A program made the translations under genes and the position numbers. This document shows, in pieces, positions 12,981-26,000 of a DNA stretch of 64,000 bases. Source of the stretch: Pterobdella sp. o SKG-2022 (Eukaryota; Annelida; Clitellata; Hirudinida; Piscicolidae); contig OZ038322.1 in the NCBI GenBank assembly GCA_964035795.1, positions 24,138,359 through 24,202,358 on the forward strand, written 5' to 3'. Under the pieces are notes generated by a model. That model saw only the letters and a program-made list of their open reading frames with translations. It was not told the origin of the DNA and made no database searches. Position 1 is the stretch's first letter; each line of letters starts with the position of its first letter.

Positions 12981-13069
12981 TTTGAATTTTAACGTACTTG
13001 ATAATATTACTTTGTTAACGAAAAGCTTTATACTTAATAAAATTACCTTTAGTGTTCAAATAATTTTCA
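12981..13069 (+). repeat. Right inverted terminal repeat of the Penelope-like element
   Basis: This is the inverted partner of 8457-8544. The core reads GTAC-TTGATAAT-ATTAC...TAAC-GAAA-AGCTTT-ATAC. Between LINE B copy 1 and this repeat is a T/A-only low-complexity stretch (about 12835-12955), probably the 3' untranslated part of the Penelope-like element. Confidence 0.78.
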
Positions 13070-14427
13070 ATAAAGTTTTGAAATGGTTATTACCTAGGGT
13101 TTCAACATCAATCAATTAATGCGATGTAGTTTTCACTAAGCAAACAGTGACCAAACAATTCTACTTCGCGGACTTTGAGGGCCTGTTATCAGAAGCACAC
13201 TTCGGTTAAAACCTAATCAAAACTTTCTCCCTGCTCACCCTCATGGTGAGCAATGTGGTATGCGGATTGTTTTTTGTTGTCATAGGTTTTTTTCTTTGCT
13301 GAATAAGATTTAGGGACGCAGCTTTTTTGAAAATCTACACGTTACTCCTCTTACTCGAGCAAGCTTTCCTCCTGGTGTAAGCAAAAATGTTTAATTCACA
13401 AAAGCATAGATTCCTCAATGCATGCCAAAAGAAAACTACTGCCTGCTTCGTAAGCAAAGGCAGGTTTCAAAGTTCACTCGTTAAAGAGGAAAGTTTGTTT
13501 ACCGCAGGTTCTGCACAGACACAGGCCATTCTTTAGTTAGTTGAGTCATGGTATCAATACTGGTTGTATTGCTATGGTATATTCAAAGAAAACTATTACT
13601 GTTACAAAAATCACTAGTAAAAAAGCTACTCTGAAAGAAATTCAGAAACTTATAGTTACGAGGAGTCTGAACCATCTTATATTTATTGAAGTTTTGTCTG
13701 AAAACTCCTCTTTTGTAGTCTTAAAAAAAATCATTAATTTAATTCACTTCCCATTCATACAAAATAAAACAATAACACAAAAGGACAAAAATTAAAAATA
13801 TATTTTAAATCCTTGAAAAACAACGCACTGAATTTCACAAATGAAACATTTTTAAAATGCTGCCATTTTGGCAAATACAATTGTAATGAATCGGAAGGTA
13901 TTTTTTCTTTTTGTTACATAAATATTAAAAAGTGATCTCACAAAGCTTGAATCAGCCAGCTAACTAGCTGGGTGCGCTTGTCTGGGTTGGTAATTCTAAA
14001 TTATTTTTTTTTTAATTCATTTTTCACATGCTGATGAGTTTAAAATTTCGTTTCTTTTTGTATTTTAGTAGTGAGTATTGATATAAATACTACTATTAAT
14101 ACTTTTATTATGTGAACAAATTTATTAAAAATTTATTTTTTTGTATTTTTTAAATTTATTCACATAAATTATTAAATCTTTTTTTTTAATAAATAAAAAA
14201 TATTTCAGAATTTATGATAAATTCTGTGAAATAAAAAAAAAAAGAGTAAAATAAAAATGTAAAAATACGGTCATTATTTGTATTATTAATTTTGTCAGTT
14301 TTCACCTTTGATATAAGCTTCTTACCTTCGATTAAAGCTTTTTAATAGAAATACTTTTGTAATACAACTTGCTTTTGAAAATTAATTATTAAAAATTATT
14401 TTTTATATTAATTTCCTTCTTTAAAAC
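13070..14427. other. Intergenic, no gene recognised
   Basis: The DNA is AT-rich with long T/A runs between about 14000 and 14430. An open frame at 13541-13795 (84 codons) has no recognisable domain and AT-driven composition. I see no RNA gene or repeat structure. Confidence 0.5.
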
Positions 14428-15630
14428 AGCACAAGTTCTCCCTTCGCTTAAGAAAGGCAATTTGGACTCTACCATTCCTTCGAACTACCGCGCTATTTCT
14501 AACTTGAGCACCTTTTCAAAAATTATCGAAAGACTCGTTCTTTCCAGAATAACTTCTCACGTTTCATCATCTCCTAATTTTAATCTTTTCCAATCAGCAT
14601 ATCGCAAGCCCCACTAAACAGAAACCATACTCTTACGCATCACTGACAGTCTTCGCAACATCTGCGCTACTGGACGTGCGGCCGTTTTGGTTTCGCTAGA
14701 CCTTTCTGCTGCTTTTGACACTCTTGATCACAATATCTTAATTGATATTTTGAATAGATATTTCAATATTTCTGATCTCGCTTTTTCTTGGTTTCGCTCT
14801 TACCTCTGTCAACGTTCTCAGTTCGTTAAAATGGACAATTTCTTTTCTTCTCTTACATTACTCAACTCAGGCGTGCCGCAGGGCTCCGTTCTGGGACAAA
14901 TCTTCTTTTTTCCTTATACATCACCCATGTGTAGCATTATTGTACAGCACGATCTCAAATTTGAACTTTGCTCACTTTATTTCTCAAATAATCCAATCTT
15001 CCAATTTCCATATCTATGCCATAAAACAAGTACGCAAATTCTTACCTCTTTCCACTGCTAATGCCCTCTTTATCTCACTAGTTCTTTCCAGATTGAACTA
15101 CTGTTGTTCTCTCCTCTGCAGGCAGCCAAACTATCTTTTATGCATACTTCAAGCCCTCCAAAACCACGCGGCCAAGACGGTTTTTCAAGCTGATTATTTC
15201 AGCTCTTCCAGCGACTGTCTTGATCGCTTACACTGATTACCTGTCACCAAAAGATGCAAGTTTAAATTACTTTGGATCATTGCATGCACTCTCAAGCTTG
15301 AACAACCTGCTTATCTTCTTGATCTTTTGTCAATCAGACACACACGTCAACCACTCAGATCCTTGCACTCTGGTCTCCAGCTCCATCAACCTGTTTCTTC
15401 AGGCTTGTTTACTATTCGCTCTTTTTCTCACCAGGCTCCACGTCTGTGGAATTCACTTCCTTCTAACTTGCGCTTCGCCTTCTCTCATGAACTTTCGCAA
15501 ACTTTTTAAAATTCACTTATACCATAAACATCCCCAGTCATAACCTCTTACAAGCCTTGAGCGCCTCTGAAGCAATCTTGAATTGATAACTGTGCGCTAT
15601 AAAAATCTTAATAATAATATTAATAATTTC
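14428..15630 (+). mobile_element. L2/CR1-like non-LTR retrotransposon remnant
   Basis: Starting at AQVLPSLKKGN, the sequence shows NYRAISNLSTFSKIIERLV, FQSAYRK, then a TAA, SLDLSAAFDTLDHNIL (14690-14740), WFRSYLCQRSQFV and SGVPQGSVLG. The catalytic YADD region is deleted or scrambled near 14910-15040. The C-terminal part follows across two frames: RLHWLPVTKRCKFKL, RSFSHQAPRLWNSLPSNL and FKIHLYHKH. The 3' end has a GCGC...GCGC hairpin (15561-15597) and an AATAAT tail. Several stops and frameshifts make it inactive. The L2/CR1 assignment rests on the LHWLPV and APRLWNSLP blocks. A second 3' fragment lies at 40122-40425. Confidence 0.88.
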
Positions 15631-17072
15631 AATAAATTCTAAAATAATTCATGTTTTTGGAGAGTTTCTTTTTCAGGTTAACTACCTTGTAATAGTTAAG
15701 AGCAATGAAAGAATCGATTTATTGATTATTTAAGGATACGTAATATTGTATAATAACTTGGACAAATATTGTTACTTTGTGAATTTTTCTTTAACAAAAT
15801 TTTCAGTGAAAAAAATAAAATGATTTTAAAAATAAAAAAAATAAAGTAATAAAAACGTTCGATTTAAATTGAAATATACATACATTTGTTGTAAACTCAA
15901 ATGTTATTTGTGCTTGCTACAAATACTTATGGCATTCGATAAGGGTTTTGTTATTTTATAAAAACCTTTCAACTTTTCACAATGCGTTGATCTTTAAAAA
16001 TAAATATAATTTTATTTTATACAAGTAAAAGTTGTTCTATTCTTCCATTACATACGTCAATGAACAAAAAAATGAGAGTTACATCTTAATTTAAAAATTT
16101 AAATTGATTTTATTTAAATAAAAAAATAAATTAAAAATAAATATGTTTTTGTGATAAATGCCATTAAATAAAAGACTTATATATGGGTGTGTATAAACAT
16201 ATATATTTTTGGAATAAAATATAAAAAGTTTAAGAAATAAAAGCATAAAAAAGATAAATCTTTGAATGAGTCAAAAAAACCGTTCATTTTCATAAATTAA
16301 ATTCAGTAAGCTTCCTATCAAACTTTTTTATATATTGTCTGAAATATTTAAGACCAAACAAATATTTTAAGCTGTGAAGTAAAGCCCATTTATTTGAAAA
16401 TAAAAAATAAAAATATATTGAATTATACTCATTTTTTTACCCTTTAATATTTTCTAAAGCAACACACAAGATGAAAATCTTTTATTGAAAAAAAATCATG
16501 AAGAATTCGCGAAAAAATAGTTTGAAATTGATTTATAAAATTTAGCTGCACAGCTGCAATTAATGCCTGTATTTTTAAGTAAGCCTGCTTAAGGCATATA
16601 ATGCTTTAGTCCAAGTTTTTCGTAAAAATAAAGTATGAAAATTTTATTTTGAGTTAGTATTTTTTTAAAGATTGTTTAAAAAGTATTCTCTATAAAGTTT
16701 GCAAAAAGAAAATATTTGTTGACATTCAAATATTGCGCACGCGCGTTTCATTCTAATGTACGTTGTTTTCATCATTTTTTTGTGAAAGTTTTTTGAAATT
16801 TTCTTTTTTTTGAAGCTGTGAGAACAATTTTTCTTTTTACCTTGCTATGTAATTTTGTCTTTTCTTCAAGTTTTTGGTAGTTATATCGACTTTTGAACGA
16901 TTTTTTTGGTGTTTGTCGATCATAACCTTACCGAGATTCCCGGATTACGTATATTACCAAATCTTTTCCTATATTGGCTATTCGTTTAAAGTAAATTTTT
17001 TTTCAAAATAATATATAAAAAGAAAAGTTAGTTCAATGTTTTTTTTTAAATTGAAAAAAATTATTTTTCTAG
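15631..17072. other. AT-rich region upstream of the SFMBT gene
   Basis: The stretch is very AT-rich and without a recognisable gene. The last 330 bases hold a CpG-containing patch (GCGCACGCGCG near 16736) that may mark the promoter or a 5' exon of the SFMBT gene; nothing more specific can be claimed. Confidence 0.4.
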
Positions 17073-17096
17073 ACTCGTACAGAACCCAAATAGCTG

Positions 17097-20000
17097 ATGC
17101 ATCATTTACACGGTCTTGCAAATCTTCAAACTTCGAAAATTCCTAAAGTATCTTCTATTGCATCGTCAAATTCTTCAAGAAATGCGATTCAAACTTTTTC
17201 TACAGAAGGAAATGTATACAAATATAGACCCCAATCATTGGAACAATTCATTTCTGTATCTAAGCCTAAAGAACCTGAATTTATTGAAACTGATTTCACA
17301 GGTCCTCTATTGAAAACTAATAATAAGTCAACCTATGGAAATGCTTTTTGTAATGTGTCTTTCACGACTCATAAAGTAATTTAATTTTTTTTGAAGTACT
17401 TATCTCAAAACATTACATTGATTAAAAATAAAATACTATTAGAAAATTTATTGAATACTTTAACTTTTTTAAAACAGCAAGCCACAACAAGCCACTCAAG
17501 AGATTCAGCAATTGTGATCACAGATGATCCTGTAGAAGATTTTCAAAAGCGTTACAATCCTCGAAAAAGTTCTCTTTCAGGCCCTCCAACAATCAGCCTT
17601 TTACAAAATTTCAGCCATCCTCTTGATTATAACAATGCCTCTACAAGCAATGTTCATAATAACATATACAGAATTAAAAACTCAACAACAAATTTTAGAA
17701 AGATTGATAAGAAAATCATGAACGACAATGTGAATTTCAACAAAACTGGAGCAACTAATACTCATTCTATCAGCTTAATAAACAGAAACAATAACTCATT
17801 TGAGAGCAGCAACATCAACTTTATCAATAGGAGTTATGGCTATGAAGATACACAAGCAAGCATTGATTTTATAGAAATAAAGCCAAAATCAATCAATGAA
17901 GCAAAACAAAAAATCTCTAAATCTTTGAGTCCTAAAAATTTGATGCATAGAAAACTTTCAGATCAACATGAATTATTATCAAAAGCACCATTATTATTAG
18001 CAAAACAACAATATCAACAAATTTCACCAAAAAGTCAAATGCAACAATATCAAAATAGAGTTTTAAACAGAAAATCTATTTCAAGCTTAGCTCACAATAA
18101 TACTGTTACTAGTACTAATACTAAAAGTGTTCCAATGTTTGAAGAAGTGATAGACTTGGATGCATATCCGGATTCAAATAATATTAACCAAATTAAAAAC
18201 AAATTTCTCTTTAATGCGTTAGATTTCAATGAAATTAATGATAAAAATTATAAATGCTCTTTAATTGATAAGAGAATTAGTGATAAAAGTGTCATTTCTA
18301 CAGCACACTCAAATGCCATGTACAAAAAGCCAAGCACAAAACCTCTCATTCAACACGCATCAACACACCCTTACTCTTCTGTGAGCAACAGTGCTTTCAA
18401 CACTAACTTCAGTAGCTATTCTCAAAATCATTTCAGCACCAAACATCATAGCTCTTCTTTTAAAAATGAAACTAAAAAGCATAAAATAAATACCAATGCC
18501 ATGAACAATACACCTTTGAATTTGTCCATGAAACCAATGGTCAAAGCACCAAACAATGACACCACTGATGATCAGGCACAACCACTGAATCTGGCCTTCA
18601 AGCAGAAGAACCAGGACGATGCCAAAATAAATGATATCTCATATGGTAGTGGTGGCAGTTCGAGAGGTAATAATGCAAAATTAAGCACTGATGAAGATAA
18701 AAATAGACCAGCTGAATCAAATAATGACAAAGATAACATAGATTTAGAATTTTTCAATTCACAAACCAATTCAACACCACTTTCACAAGAAGAAACAAAC
18801 TCAAGTCGATCATCACCGAGCACAGATCGAGTAGTCAATGCACATGAGGCCTTGAAGATCACAGAGGAAATCTCAAATGACACAGCACCAAGAAACCTTG
18901 AAGATAATCAAAATGTCACATCACTTGAAACTGATAACACTACAGCTGAGGATAGTATTTCTGCATCTCCCTCACTTGTTACCACCCCTACCAACTCATC
19001 ACAACGAAAGTTCACCTATGCACCTTTGACTGGTAATTATTTTTTATGTTAAGCTTTGTGGTTGAAGGTTTTACTGAATAATTTGTTAACATTCACTGGT
19101 TTATAATCATCATCATTTTGAGTCCATGGGTTGGACATATAATACACGATTTTGTCAGATTTAATATGATTAAGTGATTCAAGACTCAATACATATGTGG
19201 TTGTTATTGCAAAAGGATATTAACGTCTCATTAATCAATAATTGTCTCAGTTATTTTGAATATCAATATATGTTCAATTGAATATTGGGAAAATTCAGCG
19301 TTTTTTTTTGCAAAAAAGCCATATATATATATTGCTGTGATGATGACTTTAAAGCGAGAAGACAAGCAACTGATGTGCTAGTAAATAGACATATACTTGT
19401 ACTAGCATCCTTCATGCAACCACAGCTGAACAGCAGCAGACTCCACAGTCAGATGAGGAGAGGTTCATATGGGATGAGTACCTGGACTTCTGTCAGTCTG
19501 TCCCTGTCCCTTCCTACTTCTTCAGACATGTTTGTTTTGTTTAATCTTTATTCAATGAATTTCAAAAGTAAAGACAACAAACACAGTATTTATTAAATGA
19601 CACGAAGCTTTCCAAGTGATAATAAAAGCTAGCCTTATGAAAAGCTTCATGTCATTTAATAAATACTTTGTGTTTGTTGTCCTTACTTTTAGATTCAGGC
19701 TTTTGTACTTCATCAATGAATTTCCTTCACATATAGAATGTTATATAAGATTAAATGAACTTGATTGAAATTTTTCACAATGCTTTTGATTTTGTTGTGT
19801 AATTCAAAGTAAGTTTGATGACCTATATAACTTGGTGAGCATTGAGACTTATAAGCACTTAGTTTAATCTCAAATATTTTTTCAAATTGACATTTTTTTA
19901 TTTGATATTGTATATTGACTAACATAATGACCAAAATTGAAGGTGGAGTTAAGCATGGAGAACTCCCTGAAGAAGGGCATGCTTCTGGAATTGCCAAACA

Positions 20001-23000
20001 ACCCTCAATTTAAGCTTTCTGATCTTAACAGCACTAATGAGCATTCACGAGATGGAGACATAGGAAACAAGGAGACATACTGGGTGGTTAAAGTGGTGAT
20101 GGTGTGTGGAAGTTTGTTGATGTTGGAGCCTCTTTGCTGTCAACATGATGATCCCTCATTGACCTTCTGGTGCGACATGACTCACAAACCACTGCTGCCT
20201 TTGAACACTTGTTCACAACGCTTCAACATGGTACTATCGCCTCCTGAAGGTCTGTTGTCAAACACTAAATCATGCTTCCTTCTTTTCCATTTCCATCAAC
20301 AATGAATGTGTCACCTCATCACTTCCTATGCTATCATGAGTTGGAAATGCAGCAACAAAAATAAGCATAATTTTATTTTTCCATAAAGCTTATTTAAAAT
20401 ATTACTTTTTTCAGAGTATGAGAGGAAGGTGATAGAAGGATGGCAAGAGAAGATGGCGGAAATAACAAAGGATGCTTCTACTCCTCACATCAGTGCCCTC
20501 TTACAGGTCTGTCTTGGGCTGTTTTCACGCTTGCTTTCGTCAATATAGGTCGATATATTTTTATTTTGAAGCTATAATTTGTTCAATTTTGGTATAATGC
20601 AATTGATTGATTTTTGCTCTTAATTTCAGGCTTTAAGCTAGTCTTCTTACTGATAGCATTTCAGAAATCTTTTAAATGACAATTACTCATACACAATAGT
20701 ATTTTGGAGGGGTTTGGCTATATTAAAATATTTAATATTCTTTTATAATTTTTTTCGCATTTCATAATTTTTCAATGATATTTTAAAATCAAACATCAGA
20801 AACCAGGTTGCTTGCCATGTGACCAAATCAAGGAGGGTCACGTGTTCGAGGTGCAGTATGACGTCGATCCATCGAAGGTGTGGTATGCCAAAGTGGTGAG
20901 CAACGTAGGTGGAAGGCTGCAGCTGAAGCACTGTTCTGATGGTGGTTGTCATGGTGATGGAAACGAAGATGCCCAAGATAACCAAGTGGTGCCTGGCCAT
21001 GAAGGCAAGAAAGACACAGAGAGTGGTGTGATGAAAGAGGCTGGTGGGAAAGATGTTGAGAACTTTTGGATGTTCTATACTGACCATCGTCTGCATGCAG
21101 CAGGGTGGGTTGAGAAGAACTCCACTGATGACCTGCAGTTCACCATCCAACCACCACAAGGTTTGTGTTGTTAATGATCCATCTGTGCTTTTGCTGTTTT
21201 CATTATTACCAACATTGAAAGCTTGGTTTCTTTGTTACTTGGTATATTTTAGTTTTATCTTTAAAAAAGCTTCGTCAAAAAAGTTTCTATACCTTTTGTC
21301 ATCATATATTTTTATTCTAATTTTTCTTTTTGCACTGATTTTTGTATTTTTTTGGCCAGCAAGTTCCAATATTTTTTAAAGTTTGAACCCATGAAAGTTC
21401 CTGTTGCTTATTAAAAACTTTCCTGTATTTCTGTCTGAACCTTGAATTTGTAGCATCATAAGATCTGAATAATAATTTTTTTTATGCATATATTTTATTT
21501 TTTTTTTATTTCCACCAACTATGCAATATACTAGATATTACCTATTGATGATTTCCTAGTGAACTAAAAAGCTTTGATGTTCAATAGAACTCATAAAACG
21601 ATGGACCACACCCAGGGCTGGTGGTACACAACAGGGACTTAATAGCTCAACAGGCCTTCCACTCTGCTCCTCCCAGTGATGTATTCAAGGTGGTTTGATT
21701 TATTTTGTTTTTATTAATGTCATTTTTGTTATTAATATTTTTTGGTTCTTATTTCCGTACCTTATTCACAGCTAAGTTTTTTATGAATTTGGTATTGAGT
21801 TTTTTACAAAGGCCTGAATGACCAAAATCTATTTTTTATGAATCCTTTTCAGCCCTTTTTAAAAAAAAATTACTGCCCAGTAATGCTGGTTTTTTCATAG
21901 TTTTAAGAGACTTACGCAATTAATTTGAGATAATTAGTTAATTTTATTAGCTATAAGGTTAGCTTGAAAAAGTAGGATAGAAAATCTTTGTCATAGGCTT
22001 GGGGTAGGTCTCGAAGATGCCTATGACAGGGGGAAATGGAGAGGGAAGGTTAGGTTATGGAAAAACGTCAGTGGCCTCTTGGAAAAGGGAAAGATGTTGA
22101 CTATAATAAAATGATGATGATAATTAGTTACTTTTATACTAATAATGATTATTATTGTGAGTATATAACCTAGAGATGACACTGAAAGTTAAAATATAAA
22201 GACTCCTAATCACAAAATGATAAGAGTAAAACACCAAAGTTTTCTATTTGATAATATTATTTCATTATTCTGTTATAAATTAGATGACCAAGCCTTTGTT
22301 GAAGTTATTACTCATTGTTTAAATAATCTATGTAAGATGTGCATTATCAATTTGTTTTTTAAATAATTAGTAACATTTACTTTGAATTCGTACATTCAAA
22401 TGTCATGGCAGTGAATGTTGCTAGTGCTTAAGTCCATAGTAAAACTTAAAAATATAAGGTTAATATAGATTTTGTATTGCGGTGTTGTCATCAATTTCAT
22501 TAAAATAGCATTTTTGCGAGAGTATTAAGCGGAAGTCTAATATATTTTTATTTGTCATTCGTTTATTCATCTATTTAGTGGCCATTTAATCAACTAAACC
22601 TGACCACTATTAGTTCATTGTTCATATCATCCATCAATTGATTGATCTCCATTGATCACTCACATGCGACCGCCCATCACCCAAGGACCAGGAACAGCTG
22701 GAAGAACATAGTTTTGAGGAGGGAAGCAGGTTAGAGATGTTGGTTGTCAAGAGGAACAATGGCAACATATCATACAGCTTCAAAGTTGCCCATGTGTCCA
22801 AGGTGGTCAACAAGTATTGCTTCCTGGTAGAGAGTGACGTCTGTGACGGCAGCATTTGTGATGGGGTGGAGAGAGGAGGTGGTGCTACAAATGATGAAGA
22901 AGTACATGGTGCTACTGAGAATGTTAGCAATAAGATGGTGGAAAGTACAACAGAAAAAGCTTCAGTTAAGAGTGATGATGTTGAGAAGAATGCAAATAGT

Positions 23001-26000
23001 GGTGGTGGAGTTGAAGGTGTCATGAATGATACAGAGTCTAAAAACATCAATGAGAATAAAAATGTGGGGATGGAAGAAAAAAAGGATGAGGAAGATGTAA
23101 AAATGAGTGATCAGAATAATTACGAGAAAGATGAGGGTCCTGATTTGAAACTAAAAATAGAAAAGTTGAAGAAAGAAAAAGTGAGTATTGAGGTTAATGT
23201 TGGTTATAAAAGCACTGATGGCCTGTACAAAATGGCTGGGGACCAAGAAGGAAATCATAGTGAGGATGCAGTCACCATCAAGGTCGATTGCAAAGGAGAT
23301 TCAGACAACCAGATGAACATCACTAACGATGAACCTACAGAGACAACAAATGAAAATAAACCTGAGGAAGAAGATAACAAAACAATCGAAGATGAAAAAC
23401 TAAAAGAAAAAGCTAAGGAAATAAATGAAGAAAGTAACAGTCAAAAACCCACACCTAAGCCCGCTAATGACATCAGTGAAAGTGGTGCCAAAAGCAATGA
23501 AAAAGTGGTGTTGTGTTGCCACTTCACCTGCATGCAGATCTTCCCGGCAGGATGGGCTGAGCAGCATGGCTTCAAACTTGACCCTGTTCCTGGTCTATAC
23601 ACTACTTTATTGTCATTCTTTTTTATTATTATTTCCTTCATATTATTTTTTCATTTTTGTATTGTTTTTATTGTTCCATATTACGAGTATTATATTTATA
23701 CGAACCTCCATACGACCACACCTTTATGACTCATCATCACACCACATATCAAGGCTACTTGAGCACTGTGTTCAATTGGCAAGAGTACCTCAAACACACC
23801 TCCACCACCGCTGCATCTGAGGATCTTTTCTATCAGGTTTCAACATTCTTCTAGTTTGATACGTTTAGCCTACTTTTGAGTAGGAGATGTTGAATTATGA
23901 AGGCAGAGATTTGATGAGCAATTACATTCATCATATGGCACATAAGGTGAATAGTGGATATGAGTAGGATGATGATACGAAATTTTTTAAAAATTAGTTT
24001 TGTAGCATTTAAACAAGTCTTGAAATATGCCTTTAAAATTCAAAATAAACGTATTTATAAATACCAGCCAATGGAAGACGACATAGAGAAAAGTATGAAA
24101 TTGGAAGCATCCAATCCACTGCTTCCTCAAGAGATCTGTGTGGCCACTGTCAAGGACGTCATTGGTTCTTTGCTGTCAATCACCCTCGACCACGCCCCTC
24201 ACATCAATCTTGTTAGTTCGTTCTATCAAGCACTTGATAATGTAAGATGCTCTCACAAGATGTTTCTCACAGCACTCATAAGCCTTCAGTGCTGATGTTA
24301 CTGCTTAATAAAAGTTATGCGGTATTAAAAATCCTTCCTTTGTTGTGAAGATTTTCTTCTCGTTAAGTTTCTTTTTAAACCAATGATGGTTGGCATCTTT
24401 TGATTTAAACTTTTTGTTTCTTTGCTGGTCTTAATGACCTTATTGCTTGTATTGTTCGATATCAACTAAGATCAACTGAAACACTTCTGCTTTACTGGAG
24501 TTTTGATCCCATTAGAACATTTTCGTAGGAAAAGCATCTCTAATTTCCAATCTCTGTCTTCACTGCAACTTATTGTGTTTTTTGATTTTTACACTTGATT
24601 GATTGTTTTACTTTTAAACATTTGATTGGATTAATTTCAGAGAGTAGTAAAAACAACTTTTAATCGTAATGCTATTGTTAGATGCTTGTTAAGCTAATTT
24701 CTATTGTGACAGTTGTTTACTTCTACAATACACCTTACACCGTTTAACACATCTCAAAAGTGCTATTATATAAATGATATGAATATTAAAATACATTACC
24801 TCACAGCTGGGTGCATTCAACTCCCATGACATCTTCCCCATTGGTTGGTGTGAAAGTAACCACTGCCAGCTTAAAGCTCCTATCAAAACATACGTTGATC
24901 AAGAAGATAAGGACGTTGTAGCCAAGAATAAAGCTGAGGACAGCAGTAAGTTGAAAGAATCGACAGTTAAACATGAGGGTGAACAACTTAAAAAGTAGGC
25001 ATTTTTATTATTGAAACAAACTTCTGCTAAATATATATATATATATTAAAAGGATATTTATTGCGTATAAGCTTAGAAGGCATATTTTAGCTAAACTTTC
25101 TGCCCTACAGAGCACACCAGGAAGCCATCACAAAACCAAGCAGTAAAGAATGGTGTCCCAAGATATATTTCAACAACTCTTGTTACTCTGGTCTCTTCCT
25201 CAACAAGTCGAGGTTCAACCGCTTGCCCAAGTCTATTGCTTCTGGTACACCCTTTTACTTTTACACTTATCAATTATTTTTTTTTTAATGTTACCTTGAA
25301 GTCTCATATACAATTCCACTACCTTCATGGTGATAGTTGAGCATTCACAATGACAGGAACTTACCCATCTGTGAAGCTAACCATGCACAAACTGCTTGAG
25401 AGTCTGCTGACGTGTGCATACAAGTCATCTAGGGTGCTGAGAGAGTTCCAGCTTGAAACGCACAATCAATCAGTCACCCGCAAGTCTGTTGTGGCCCTGA
25501 GGACGAAGTTAGTGGCGTTGTGGTCCATTAGACTGAAAGTTATTATGAGTCTTCTATATTATCTGTGCTTATCGATTTGTTTGTGCAGTATAAGACTGAA
25601 TTTTTGGAAAGCTTTGTTTTAAATAATAATATTGAACAAAAGTGTGTTTTGGTATATACATGAGGACTTTCAAGAATTGTTTAAAGTTTATTTTGTAAGT
25701 CTAGTTCTTGATAAAAAAAAACTGGCCTCGTATTGATTTTGATTGTTTTTTAACGGTTAAGATACTTACTATAAAGGCCTTTGTTAGTATAATCACAGCT
25801 AATTTAGTTTATATAATGCGCTCGTAGATACAAAAACAAGAACTATGTGGCAGATGTGGCTGTGTGTACCGAGGCTTGTGAGGTCGAGGCATTTCTCAGG
25901 TCGGGAATCTATCTATTCATAAATATGTTATCTTCCAAAAAAATATACTTTTTTACATTTATCAACAATTTTATAGCCTTGTTTCACTCACGTTTCCACT

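Noticed and set aside
13541..13795. 84-codon plus-strand frame
   Set aside because: AT-driven composition, no homology recognised.
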